A stretch of 21,182 nucleotides of DNA from JALRAP01 sp046302815. Its GTDB lineage: Bacteria > Bacteroidota > Bacteroidia > AKYH767-A > OLB10. The stretch's first letter is position 1, and each line of letters begins with the position of its first letter. Location of the stretch: the NCBI GenBank assembly GCA_046302815.1, contig JBKCHO010000051.1:1-21182 (forward strand). Reading direction: 5' to 3'. A program made the translations under genes and the position numbers. The notes beneath the pieces are model-generated. The model was not told the origin of the DNA. It saw nothing but the letters and a program-made list of their open reading frames with translations, and did not search any database. Positions 6,851 through 15,631 of the stretch are shown here, in pieces.

Positions 6851-7123
6851 GCACCCTTCTTTTGAAAATAAAGTTGAAAATTGGACAAAATGACCTGATT
6901 TCTTACACCAATTGATGCTCTTTTAATGCTTTTTAAGCTCATTGTTTTTATTTAAAAATCAGAATATCAGTCATTTGCGCACTAATAATAATCCGAAACA
7001 AGCCCATTTTCATACAGTTCTTACAATTGGAATGGGGTAACCTTTTCATCACTTTATAGGTATAGAGCGCCAGTACATTAGTGTGAAGTCATTGAGCGAC
7101 TGAAACGATTAAAACCTAGTGCG

Positions 7124-10100
7124 ATGATCAAGTTATTACAGAAAACATTTCAGGTGTCTATTGCCGTACTCGGCATGATGCTGCTGAACCCGGTCAGTTC
7201 CCAAGCGAGCCATTCAATGGGTGCTGATTTAACCTATGAGTGCTTAGGTGGAAACACCTACAAAGTAAGGGTCTCCTTTTACAGGGATTGTATTGGGATT
7301 GCGGCTCCAACGAGTGCAACGGTTAATATCCGTTCTGCATCCTGCAACCGTAACCTATCGGTCAATTGTTTGCCCATCCCCGGAACAGGGCAGGAGGTTA
7401 CACCACTATGTACCTCCGCTGTCTCTACTTGTCAAGGAGGGGTATTTACCGGTATTCAGGAATGGGTATATGAAGGCATAGTAACCTTACCTATGCAGTG
7501 CAGTGACTGGGTGATGAGCTACCAACTTTGTTGTAGAAATGCTGCCATCACCAATATCGCTAACCCATCGAATAACACCTTTTATATATATGCAACTCTG
7601 AATAACCAGAACGGATTGTGCAATAACTCTCCAACATTCTCCAATAAGCCCGTTCCATTTGCATGCCTAGGACAAGAATTCTGCTTCAACCACGGTGCAA
7701 CCGATGTGGATGGTGATTCCTTGGTATATTCCTTGATTACTCCTTATCAAAATGCGAATTCAACAGTGCAATACAACGCACCTTACTCTGCAACTAGCCC
7801 TTTGGCTTCTAGTCCTGCAGTCAACTTCAACAACAGTACTGGTGATATCTGTATGACACCAACCGCCTTGCAGGTAACCGTTATGGCGGTTTTGGTTCGT
7901 GAATATCGTAATGGAGTACTGATCGGTTCAGTTGAAAGAGATATCCAGGTTACTGTTTTGAACTGCGGAAATAATCTGCCTTCCCTAAGTGGTATCAACG
8001 GAACTAACAATTTCAGCGCTTCAGTATGCGCCGGACAACAACTTTGTTTCAATATCAACTCTTTCGACCCGGATGCTGGTCAGAATGTGTCAGTGAATTG
8101 GGATGGTAGTATCCCCAATGCTACATTCACCACTTCCGCAGGCAGTCGTCCCACGGGTACCTTCTGTTGGACTCCAACTGCAGCAGACATCTCCAACAAT
8201 CCATATTGTTTCACAGTAACCGTTCGCGACGATGCATGTCCCATGAACGGACAACAAGTATATTCTTATTGTATAACAGTTAACGGTGTTGTTGTAAACG
8301 CTGGACCAGATCAAACTGTTAATTGTGGCGGACAAACAACCCTCACAGCAAATGCTTCGATGGGTTCAGGAAACTACACCTATCAATGGAGCAATGGGGC
8401 TAATACACAGTCCATCAATGTTGGACCTGGCACTTATATAGTTACCGTAAATGATGGTACTTGTACCGGAACGGATACGGTTGTTGTAAATAACAACAAC
8501 ACCGTGAGTGCCGCATTCACAGCCCCAAACGGTTGTGCAGGAACCGCACTTCAGTTTACCAACCAATCCACAACATCGGTTGGTACTATCACAACATGGA
8601 GTTGGAACTTCGCAGGCCTAGGATCGTCCAATCAACAGAACCCAAGCTTCAATTTTCCTTCTGCCGGAACATATACTGTTACTTTGATTGCTACTGCCTC
8701 TAATGGTTGTGTGGATACAGCAACGGCTCAAGTAACCATCAACACACCACCCGTTGCTCAGTTTACAGCTCCGTCCGCTTGTGCAGGTTCAACTATTACC
8801 ATGAATAACACATCAACACCTGTTGCGGGGTCCACATGGTCTTGGAGTTTCGGTAATGGAACTACATCAACGCAACAAAATCCCTCTGTTACCTATTCGA
8901 ATGCCGGTGCTTATAATATAAGCTTACTTGTTACTGCCTCCAATGGGTGTACCGCGATAAGAACGGTTCCTGTTAATATCAATCCACTGCCCGTTCCTTC
9001 ATTTACAAGCAGTGCTTTAGCTTGTCAGGGTAGTGCTATCACTTTCAACAACACATCAACAGCTGGAGTTGGTTCCATAACATCCTATTCTTGGAATTTT
9101 GGCAATGGTCAAACATCCACAGCCGCAAATCCAATAATTACATTTCCAAATGCTGGAAATTATCCAGTAAGCCTTACCATAACCAATAGCGCTGGTTGTA
9201 CAGCCACCATCACACAGAATCTTGCTGTAAATCCAACACCTGTGGCTTCGGCAGGCACTCCACAGGCAGTTTGTCTGGGTGCTTCAGCCACATTGTTTGC
9301 ATCCGGGGGCAATACCTATGCTTGGTCTAATGGACAAACCACTTCGTCCATCACTGTAACCCCTACCACGACCACAACATATACGGTTACAGTTACAGAC
9401 ATCACTGGCTGCACAGCATCATCCAATGCTGTTGTAACCGTTAGACCTTTACCAGTCATCGTTGTTACACCCGACCGTTCCATTTGCTTGGGTCAATCAG
9501 CCACTATCACTGCTTCAGGTGCATCAACCTATTTGTGGAGCCCTCTAGGCTCTACCGCTTCAACCGTTACCGTTTCACCAACATCTTCAACATCGTATGC
9601 GGTAACCGGAACAGATGCGTTTGGATGTAGCTCCACATCCTTTTCAACCATTACGGTAAATCAGCTACCCCAAGTAAACCTGGCAAGTACCTTCGTTTGT
9701 CCAGGTGGTTCCGCTATCCTAAACGCTGGAAATCCTGGTTCAACCTATCAGTGGTCCAATGGTCAAAATAGCCAGTCTATAACCGTAAATGCAGCTGGTA
9801 CCTATACGGTCACGGTAACCAATACCCAAGGTTGCTCCACAATTGCTACTGCAGTAGTAAGCCAAGGCGGTTCATTCTCAAATTCATTACAAAATGCATC
9901 ATTCTGTGCTGGTGGCAGCACTACGCTGAACGCCGGTAATCCAGGAAGTTCCTATCTGTGGAACACGGGTGCAACAACCCAATCTATAACAGTCAACTCG
10001 GGCGGTAACTATTCGGTAATCATTACTGATGCAAATGGTTGTTCCGGTATATTGAATACAACGGTTAATGTGAACCCACTGCCACAAGCCAACTTTACTC

Positions 10101-13100
10101 CAAACGATATTTGTATTTTGGAGCCATTGCAGTTTATCGATATTTCAACTATCACATCCGGATCCATAGTAGGGTGGAGCTGGAACTTCGGAGATGGTAA
10201 CATTTCGCAGCAACAGAACCCCGTTCATACTTACAATACACATGGTTCCTATACCGTAATTCTGACAGTAACCAGTGCAGTTGGATGTACAGATACCGCC
10301 ATGCGTACATTCAATGTGTATCCATTGCCTCAAGCCAATTTCAGCTATAATTTCGGATGCGTTAACGAACCAATTCAGTTCAATGATCAGTCGTTTACGC
10401 AGATGGGAAATATCATCGGATGGGACTGGGATTTTGGCGATGGCACTACTTCCACACAGCAAAATCCGACTCATGCATTTTCTACTCCTGGAATGCATGT
10501 GGTGACTCTAACCATTACAACGGTTGGAGGTTGTACAGATGTACGCCCACGCAACATTCATATTTATCCCATCCCAGACCTGGCATTTACAACTCAATCA
10601 TCGGGTGTTTGTCTTGGCACTATGGCCACTATTACCAATACTTCAAGTACTTTCAATGGTGCCATAAACAGTTGGTTTTGGGATTTTGGGGATGGCACAA
10701 CAGATAACTCTGCGAACCCAAGCCACCTTTACACCAACCCAGGAACCTATAACATCACATTGATTGGAACTACATCGCACGGATGTATTGACACTATTTC
10801 TCAACCATTCACTGTATTTCCGTTACCAGTTGCGAATGCTGGTCCCAATGCAACCATTTGTGTCGGACAAACGGCTAACTTAACTGCTTCCGGAGGTGTT
10901 TCCTATCAGTGGAGCAACGGATCTACCTCTCAGAACATTCAAGTAACTCCCACATCAACACAGAATTACTATGTTACAGTAACCGACATCAATGGATGTA
11001 CGGATACCGATTCAGTAATGGTCTTTGTAAATCCGCTTCCAATCGCCATTGCTGGTGCAGATACATCAGTATGTCTTGGCAAATCCATCACATTGATTGG
11101 TAATGCAGCGCCTTCAGTAAATTGGAATCCAGGAAACGCTAATACGACATCTATAACGGTTTCTCCACTTGTAACCACCACTTATGTTTACACCGTTACA
11201 TCCGTTCAAGGTTGTATTAACCGAGATACCATTGTAGTTACGGTTAATCCGCTTCCTTTGGCTAGTGCCGGATCCGATACTTCAGTATGCTCTGGTGGTA
11301 CTGCTACTCTCACAGCAACTGGAGGCGTTTCTTACTCTTGGTCGCCAGGTGGTCAAAATACGGCTACCATATTCGTGACACCAACAACTCAAACAACCTA
11401 TGGTGTGACCGTAACTGATGCAAACGGATGTTCATCTTCAGATGCCATGACGGTGTTTGTAAATCCGGTTCCCGTTGTAAACTTCTCACCTCAATTGCTT
11501 TGTGTTGGAAATACAACAGTTCTTGATGCTGGAAATCCGGGCAGCACATATCTTTGGTTCCCAGGTGGTGAAACCACTCAGGCCATCGTTGTTTCCGATT
11601 CTGGTAATTATGATGTGGAGGTGATTAACTCATTCGGTTGTTTGACTACTGGTACAGCTGTGGTTACGCTCGGAGGCACCAATTTGACAACCAATCCTAC
11701 CAATGTGAATCTTTGCGATGGACAGACTACGGTGTTGGATGCTGGTAATCCAGGCGCGGTTTATCAATGGTCTAATGGTTCCACTGCTCAAACCATCAGT
11801 GTTTCTAATTCAGGAAGCTATACTGTAACTGTTTCCGATCCCGCAGGATGTTCATCTTCCTTCGTTTCAAATGTTTTTGTAAATCCACTCCCACAACTTT
11901 CGTTTACCGCAAATAGCGCATGTTTGGGCACTCAAACATCTGTAAGCAACAACTCTACTATAAGTAATGGCTCCATTATGACTTGGAATTGGAATTTCGG
12001 AGACGCCTCTTTTTCGGCACTTCAAAATCCCAATCATATTTACGCTGCTGCTGGAAATTATAATATCACCCTCACCGCTCAATCAGCTATGGGATGCGTT
12101 TCATCAGTTAGTCAACCGGTTTCCGTTTATCAACTTCCTAATGCAATGTTCAACGCTTCGGCAGTTTGTGAGGGCATTGCAGTGAATTTCGCTGATGGTT
12201 CTTCTTCTGTTGATGGCGCACTGAATGCCTGGGATTGGAATTTTGGTGATGGACAATCTTCCCAATCACAGAATCCACAGCATCTTTACGCATCTGCTGG
12301 ATTTTGGCCAGTTACATTAGCTGTTTCCACTATCCATGGATGTGCAGCAAATTACTCTAGCGGTGTGGTTGTTCATCCTAAGCCTGAAATCGTATTCAGT
12401 ATGAATGATGTTTGCGAGGGCAACCAGGTTCAATTCAACAATAACAGTACCATATCAACTGGCACTATAAATACTTGGTCATGGAATTTTGGTGATGGCT
12501 CGCTCTCCAGCCTACAGGCTCCAGTTTATACTTACGGGACACCCTTAACCTATAATGTTTCTTTAAGTGCTGTATCCAATCAAGGTTGTTCTGAATCATT
12601 ATCTCTACCGATAACTATTTATCCCAATCCAAGGGCGATGGGTTCAGTGGTGCCTGTTTGTTCCGGAGAGGGTACTCAGTTCAGCAACCAATCCACGATT
12701 TCTTTGGGAACAATCGTATCCAACTATTGGAATTTCGGCGACAACGCATCCTCCAATGCAGTTTCTCCCACGCATGCTTATGCCGCACCTGGAACCTATA
12801 ATACATTGTTGGTGGTTACTTCCGACTTCGGCTGCGTCGATTCATTTCAAATTCCAACAGTAGTGAATGTATTGCCCAATGCGGATTTCAATAACAATGG
12901 AACTTGCTTTGGTAATCAGACTCAATTGACTGATTTGTCGGTTATTCCTTCTGGAACCATTTCTAACTGGGAGTGGACTTTCGGCGATGGTTCGGTTTCC
13001 AATCAACAAAACCCAACCCACAATTATTTGGCTCCAGGTAGTTATGTTGTTGGATTGAGGGTTACTAGCGACAATGGTTGCGTGGACTCAACCTCTAGAA

Positions 13101-14887
13101 CTATTAATGTATTTCCTATTCCTGTCTCTGAATTTGCTGGTTCCGATGTTTGCTTTGGATCAACCAATCTATTCTATGATCAATCCACCATCCTTGGAGG
13201 TGGATCGTTGGCCAATTCGTGGGATTTCGGAGATAACACTACCGCAACTGGATCTAATGTTAGCCACCAATATGCAAGTCCAGGTGTTTATCAGGTAACG
13301 CTGGTGTCCACATCACCACAAGGTTGCGTTGGTCAAGCCACCAAATCATTTGAAGTTTATGAATTACCTGTGGCATCTTTTGGATCCAATAACGCTTGTG
13401 AGGGTAAATTAGTCAACTTCATCGATCAATCTACAAGCAATGATGGTACCATTGGATATTGGAATTGGCAACTTGGAGACGGTCAAACATCGCTTATGGC
13501 AAGTCCTGCTCATATCTATGCATCTGCCGGTACATATAATGTTACGCTACAAATCACTTCTTCTTTGGGATGCTCTAACACCATTACATCTCCTGTTACC
13601 ATTTATTCACTCCCAGTACCTGTTATCACCACTTCAGATGTGTGCGAATATGAGGAGGCTCAGTTTGGATATGTTCAGGCCCCTGGTGATTCGGCTATTT
13701 ATCAATTTGCTTGGAGTTTTGGTGATGGAACGACATCAAACAGCCAAAACCCTAGCCATCAGTTTGCAACTTGGGGCACTTACGATATTTCTCTGGCCAT
13801 GACTAATGGTAACGGTTGTGTGGACAGCACTTCCATGGCGCTCTTGATTCATCCAGCTCCAGAGATGTCGTTTACTTCCAATAACGGTTGTGCAGGTACA
13901 ATGATCGGTTTCCAAAATAACAGTACTGTTGCCAATGGAACCATTAGCAGTCATTCATGGACATTCGGCGATGGATCTCCCTTTACCTATACAATGAATC
14001 CAAGCCATGCGTATACCAATCCAGGCACTTTCGATGTGACTTTGGTTGGTGTGAGCAATCATGGCTGTAGAGATACTGTTACTCAACCACTGACAGTATA
14101 TCCAAATCCAGTACCTGATTTCATTTATGATAATCCTGCTGGATGCGGTCCATTGAGGGTTGATTTCACTGATGCCTCTACAATCAGCAGTGGAGCAATT
14201 ACACAGTGGCAATGGAATTTCGGTTACGGAATGCAATCAGCAATGCAAAACCCCACCAACATATTTACACAGCCTGGAACATACAATGTGACGCTAGCAA
14301 TTACTAGCGATATGGGTTGTACGGCCTCTATCACTCAAAACAGCATCATAACCGTTTACCCGAATCCAATAGCTGATTTTAACGCTACACCGACCAATAC
14401 GACCATTTTCAATCCTACTATCACACTCGATAACCTATCTCAAGGCGGAAGCTACTACAATTGGACTTTTGGTGATGGTGGAATATCTCCACTATTCGAG
14501 CCTACACATACCTATGCGGACACAGGTTCTTATTCCATCGTCCTGGTTGTTGCCAATAACTTTGGTTGTAGAGACACCGCAGTTCAGGTAATTCGTATCG
14601 AGCCAGAAGTAACGGTCTTCATCCCAACAGGCTTCACTCCTAATGGTGATGGCACTAACGACTACTTCAATATCTCAGGTCTTGGAATTGTAAATGTTGT
14701 ACTGGATATCTACAACAGATGGGGTGAGCGTATTTTTACCACCAACGACATGGAGAAAGGATGGGACGGCACCTATATGAAGGATGGTAACAGAGCCCAA
14801 GAGGATGTTTATGTTTATGACGCCTATATCACCGATGTTTTCGGAAAGCGTTTCCACAAGTATGGTCATGTGGCACTGGTTCGATAA
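7124..14887 (+). CDS. Giant secreted PKD/Ig-like repeat protein with T9SS type B (gliding motility-associated) C-terminal sorting domain
   Basis: This 2587-residue protein is probably exported by the Sec system, then by the type IX secretion system, to the cell surface or medium. Adhesion, gliding or biofilm roles are inferred from the family. Order: signal peptide (1 to about 29); a Cys-rich N-terminal domain shared by large Bacteroidota surface proteins ('SHSMGADLTYECLGG', 'VSFYRDCIG', to about 280); an Ig-like domain with 'FCWTPT' (283-388); one Ig-like module (389-460); three PKD (461-706); four Ig-like (707-987); three PKD (988-1235); five Ig-like (1236-1590); eleven PKD (1591-2495); sorting domain (2496-2587). 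PKD modules are about 82 residues with W-x-W-x-F-G-D-G; Ig-like modules are about 70 residues with Y-x-W-S-N-G and Y-T-V-T-V. Almost every module has one Cys near each end, suggesting a disulfide per module. No PorP/SprF-like partner lies in the window. No shift or stop is visible. Confidence 0.93.
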   Translation: MIKLLQKTFQVSIAVLGMMLLNPVSSQASHSMGADLTYECLGGNTYKVRVSFYRDCIGIAAPTSATVNIRSASCNRNLSVNCLPIPGTGQEVTPLCTSAVSTCQGGVFTGIQEWVYEGIVTLPMQCSDWVMSYQLCCRNAAITNIANPSNNTFYIYATLNNQNGLCNNSPTFSNKPVPFACLGQEFCFNHGATDVDGDSLVYSLITPYQNANSTVQYNAPYSATSPLASSPAVNFNNSTGDICMTPTALQVTVMAVLVREYRNGVLIGSVERDIQVTVLNCGNNLPSLSGINGTNNFSASVCAGQQLCFNINSFDPDAGQNVSVNWDGSIPNATFTTSAGSRPTGTFCWTPTAADISNNPYCFTVTVRDDACPMNGQQVYSYCITVNGVVVNAGPDQTVNCGGQTTLTANASMGSGNYTYQWSNGANTQSINVGPGTYIVTVNDGTCTGTDTVVVNNNNTVSAAFTAPNGCAGTALQFTNQSTTSVGTITTWSWNFAGLGSSNQQNPSFNFPSAGTYTVTLIATASNGCVDTATAQVTINTPPVAQFTAPSACAGSTITMNNTSTPVAGSTWSWSFGNGTTSTQQNPSVTYSNAGAYNISLLVTASNGCTAIRTVPVNINPLPVPSFTSSALACQGSAITFNNTSTAGVGSITSYSWNFGNGQTSTAANPIITFPNAGNYPVSLTITNSAGCTATITQNLAVNPTPVASAGTPQAVCLGASATLFASGGNTYAWSNGQTTSSITVTPTTTTTYTVTVTDITGCTASSNAVVTVRPLPVIVVTPDRSICLGQSATITASGASTYLWSPLGSTASTVTVSPTSSTSYAVTGTDAFGCSSTSFSTITVNQLPQVNLASTFVCPGGSAILNAGNPGSTYQWSNGQNSQSITVNAAGTYTVTVTNTQGCSTIATAVVSQGGSFSNSLQNASFCAGGSTTLNAGNPGSSYLWNTGATTQSITVNSGGNYSVIITDANGCSGILNTTVNVNPLPQANFTPNDICILEPLQFIDISTITSGSIVGWSWNFGDGNISQQQNPVHTYNTHGSYTVILTVTSAVGCTDTAMRTFNVYPLPQANFSYNFGCVNEPIQFNDQSFTQMGNIIGWDWDFGDGTTSTQQNPTHAFSTPGMHVVTLTITTVGGCTDVRPRNIHIYPIPDLAFTTQSSGVCLGTMATITNTSSTFNGAINSWFWDFGDGTTDNSANPSHLYTNPGTYNITLIGTTSHGCIDTISQPFTVFPLPVANAGPNATICVGQTANLTASGGVSYQWSNGSTSQNIQVTPTSTQNYYVTVTDINGCTDTDSVMVFVNPLPIAIAGADTSVCLGKSITLIGNAAPSVNWNPGNANTTSITVSPLVTTTYVYTVTSVQGCINRDTIVVTVNPLPLASAGSDTSVCSGGTATLTATGGVSYSWSPGGQNTATIFVTPTTQTTYGVTVTDANGCSSSDAMTVFVNPVPVVNFSPQLLCVGNTTVLDAGNPGSTYLWFPGGETTQAIVVSDSGNYDVEVINSFGCLTTGTAVVTLGGTNLTTNPTNVNLCDGQTTVLDAGNPGAVYQWSNGSTAQTISVSNSGSYTVTVSDPAGCSSSFVSNVFVNPLPQLSFTANSACLGTQTSVSNNSTISNGSIMTWNWNFGDASFSALQNPNHIYAAAGNYNITLTAQSAMGCVSSVSQPVSVYQLPNAMFNASAVCEGIAVNFADGSSSVDGALNAWDWNFGDGQSSQSQNPQHLYASAGFWPVTLAVSTIHGCAANYSSGVVVHPKPEIVFSMNDVCEGNQVQFNNNSTISTGTINTWSWNFGDGSLSSLQAPVYTYGTPLTYNVSLSAVSNQGCSESLSLPITIYPNPRAMGSVVPVCSGEGTQFSNQSTISLGTIVSNYWNFGDNASSNAVSPTHAYAAPGTYNTLLVVTSDFGCVDSFQIPTVVNVLPNADFNNNGTCFGNQTQLTDLSVIPSGTISNWEWTFGDGSVSNQQNPTHNYLAPGSYVVGLRVTSDNGCVDSTSRTINVFPIPVSEFAGSDVCFGSTNLFYDQSTILGGGSLANSWDFGDNTTATGSNVSHQYASPGVYQVTLVSTSPQGCVGQATKSFEVYELPVASFGSNNACEGKLVNFIDQSTSNDGTIGYWNWQLGDGQTSLMASPAHIYASAGTYNVTLQITSSLGCSNTITSPVTIYSLPVPVITTSDVCEYEEAQFGYVQAPGDSAIYQFAWSFGDGTTSNSQNPSHQFATWGTYDISLAMTNGNGCVDSTSMALLIHPAPEMSFTSNNGCAGTMIGFQNNSTVANGTISSHSWTFGDGSPFTYTMNPSHAYTNPGTFDVTLVGVSNHGCRDTVTQPLTVYPNPVPDFIYDNPAGCGPLRVDFTDASTISSGAITQWQWNFGYGMQSAMQNPTNIFTQPGTYNVTLAITSDMGCTASITQNSIITVYPNPIADFNATPTNTTIFNPTITLDNLSQGGSYYNWTFGDGGISPLFEPTHTYADTGSYSIVLVVANNFGCRDTAVQVIRIEPEVTVFIPTGFTPNGDGTNDYFNISGLGIVNVVLDIYNRWGERIFTTNDMEKGWDGTYMKDGNRAQEDVYVYDAYITDVFGKRFHKYGHVALVR
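8504..9241 (+). repeat. PKD modules 1-3 of the giant surface protein (super-block A, first part)
   Basis: Three PKD-like modules (residues 461-706), starting at 8504 and each about 82 residues long. They have variant cores: 'WSWNFAGLGS', 'WSWSFGNGTT' and 'YSWNFGNGQT' in place of the usual FGDG. Each has a Cys about 10 residues in and a Gly-Cys near the end. They mirror modules 4-6 in position before a set of Ig-like modules. Confidence 0.85.
9242..10084 (+). repeat. Ig-like modules 2-5 of the giant surface protein (super-block A, second part)
   Basis: Four modules (residues 707-987, starts at 9242, 9455, 9671 and 9878). The first two are the longer type with a 'PTTTTTYTVTVTD'-like stretch. 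The last two are the shorter type with 'NAGNPGS' and 'Q/NSQSITVN'. The third ends in 'AVVSQGGSF' rather than the usual 'VNPLP' linker, exactly as its counterpart in super-block B does. Confidence 0.85.
10085..10828 (+). repeat. PKD modules 4-6 of the giant surface protein (super-block B, first part)
   Basis: Three PKD modules (residues 988-1235, starts at 10085, 10331 and 10577) with canonical cores 'WSWNFGDGN', 'WDWDFGDGTT' and 'WFWDFGDGTT', joined by 'VYPLP', 'IYPIP' and 'VFPLP' linkers. They precede five Ig-like modules in the same order as in super-block A. Confidence 0.88.
10829..11893 (+). repeat. Ig-like modules 6-10 of the giant surface protein (super-block B, second part)
   Basis: Five modules (residues 1236-1590, starts at 10829, 11042, 11258, 11474 and 11684): three of the long type, then two of the short 'LDAGNPG' type. 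The fourth ends 'AVVTLGGTN', matching the odd linker in super-block A. A duplication of a PKD-Ig segment followed by gain or loss of one long Ig-like module explains the pattern. Confidence 0.88.
11894..14608 (+). repeat. Eleven tandem PKD modules (7-17) of the giant surface protein
   Basis: Residues 1591-2495 with starts at 11894, 12140, 12386, 12632, 12878, 13124, 13370, 13616, 13862, 14111 and 14369. Most have W-x-W-x-F-G-D-G and a 'NPxHxYxxxGxY' stretch. Deviations are module 10 ('YWNFGDNAS'), module 12 ('NSWDFGDNTT'), module 13 ('WNWQLGDGQT') and module 16 ('WQWNFGYGM'). The last module lacks the first Cys of the pair. Confidence 0.9.
14609..14884 (+). other. T9SS type B C-terminal sorting domain of the giant protein
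   Basis: Residues 2496-2587 show the gliding motility-associated C-terminal domain pattern: 'FIPTGFTPNGDGTNDYF', then 'LDIYNRWGERIF', 'KGWDGTY' and the ending 'VYVYDAYITDVFGKRFHKYGHVALVR' (positions 14801-14884). In known systems this domain directs passage through the type IX translocon of the outer membrane. Confidence 0.93.
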
Positions 14888-14900
14888 AGTAAATACTTAA

Positions 14901-14936
14901 AAGAAAAGCCGCTGGATAAGCGGCTTTTCTTTTTTA
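14901..14936. terminator. Bidirectional terminator between the giant gene and lolA
   Basis: A 13-bp perfect stem, AAGAAAAGCCGCT (14901-14913) and AGCGGCTTTTCTT (14919-14931), with a 5-nt loop, is flanked by T runs on the right and A runs on the left. It can end transcripts from both sides. The stop codon of the minus-strand lolA-like gene (14934-14936) overlaps its T tract. Confidence 0.92.
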
Positions 14937-15584
14937 TCGAAGGTCAACAACTTCAATGCCCGGATATTTGGCCTTGTCAAAAACGAAAAGGTTATCGGCA
15001 GCCTCCACATTCAACTTGAGTTTTTCTACAGTATAAGTGATAATTGAGCCGTTCTTTTCAAACACCTTAGCTTGAGTAATGAACTTATCGGCCTTGTTTA
15101 TGAAAACCTGTATCTTAAAATAAGATTTCTTCTGATCATCAGGAACCAACTCGATATGATGCACTGGTACATTGTCCATTTTTGTTTCTCCCACATATTT
15201 TGAAGAGAATCCTTTTTCATAAATGGTAAATATATTGGTAGGGGAGATGCCATTGCTTTTTTCATCGGCTGCACCTATCTGAACCTCATTAGCCTCTTTA
15301 AGATATGTCCATGAGGTGGTACCGTCACTATAAATTTCCTGACCGGCCAACATCAACTTGTACTTATTCCCTTTGAGGACAATATTGCCTGCCCGTTGGT
15401 CGGTTTTTTTCGTCTTTTGATCAAGGGTTGTGACCTTAAATGACGCTGTAAGGGATTTGGTGGCTTTGAACTTAGCACTCACCCCCTTCAGAATCTCCTG
15501 TGCTTTAGGGTCTTTAATGCTTTGTGCGTACAAAGTGGAAGTTAACAAAATAAGTGCGCCAAGGGCAGAAACTACTTTTTTCAT
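14934..15584 (-). CDS. lolA: LolA-like periplasmic outer-membrane lipoprotein carrier protein
   Basis: This 216-residue exported protein has a signal peptide (about 1-20, 'MKKVVSALGALILLTSTLYA') and a LolA-fold domain. LolA carries lipoproteins across the periplasm from the LolCDE complex to the outer membrane. Family signs are 'AQEILKGVSAKFKATKSLTASFKVT', 'GNIVLKGNKYKLMLAGQEIYSDGTTSWTYLKEANEVQI', 'GFSSKYVGE' and the closing 'YTVEKLKLNVEAADNLFVFDKAKYPGIEVVDLR'. Its length is normal. It lies 28 nt downstream of ftsK on the same strand, an arrangement common in Bacteroidota. It also has its own promoter in the ftsK 3' end, so it need not depend on ftsK transcription. Confidence 0.88.
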   Translation of the reverse strand: MKKVVSALGALILLTSTLYAQSIKDPKAQEILKGVSAKFKATKSLTASFKVTTLDQKTKKTDQRAGNIVLKGNKYKLMLAGQEIYSDGTTSWTYLKEANEVQIGAADEKSNGISPTNIFTIYEKGFSSKYVGETKMDNVPVHHIELVPDDQKKSYFKIQVFINKADKFITQAKVFEKNGSIITYTVEKLKLNVEAADNLFVFDKAKYPGIEVVDLR

Positions 15585-15601
15585 GGAACAGAAATGGGTT
15601 A

Positions 15602-15631
15602 CAAAGTTAGAGCTATTTGCCCGAACTCAAA
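15602..15631 (-). promoter_or_regulatory. Bacteroidota-type promoter of the lolA-like gene
   Basis: On the minus strand TTTG (15631-15628) is followed after 18 nt by TAACTTTG (15609-15602), a match to both consensus elements TTTG and TAnnTTTG. Transcription would start roughly 12 nt before the lolA ATG. The upstream element lies within the last codons of ftsK, and the -7 element overlaps the space just after its stop. Confidence 0.75.

Noticed and set aside
8504..14608. CRISPR-like or tandem DNA repeat array
   Set aside because: The repetition is at protein level with periods of about 210-250 nt; the nucleotide copies are strongly diverged and have no short identical repeats with spacers.
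7124..14887. Many shorter open frames on both strands inside the giant gene
   Set aside because: They are shadows of a long, compositionally regular repeat gene; none shows a recognisable domain, signal peptide or plausible start context.
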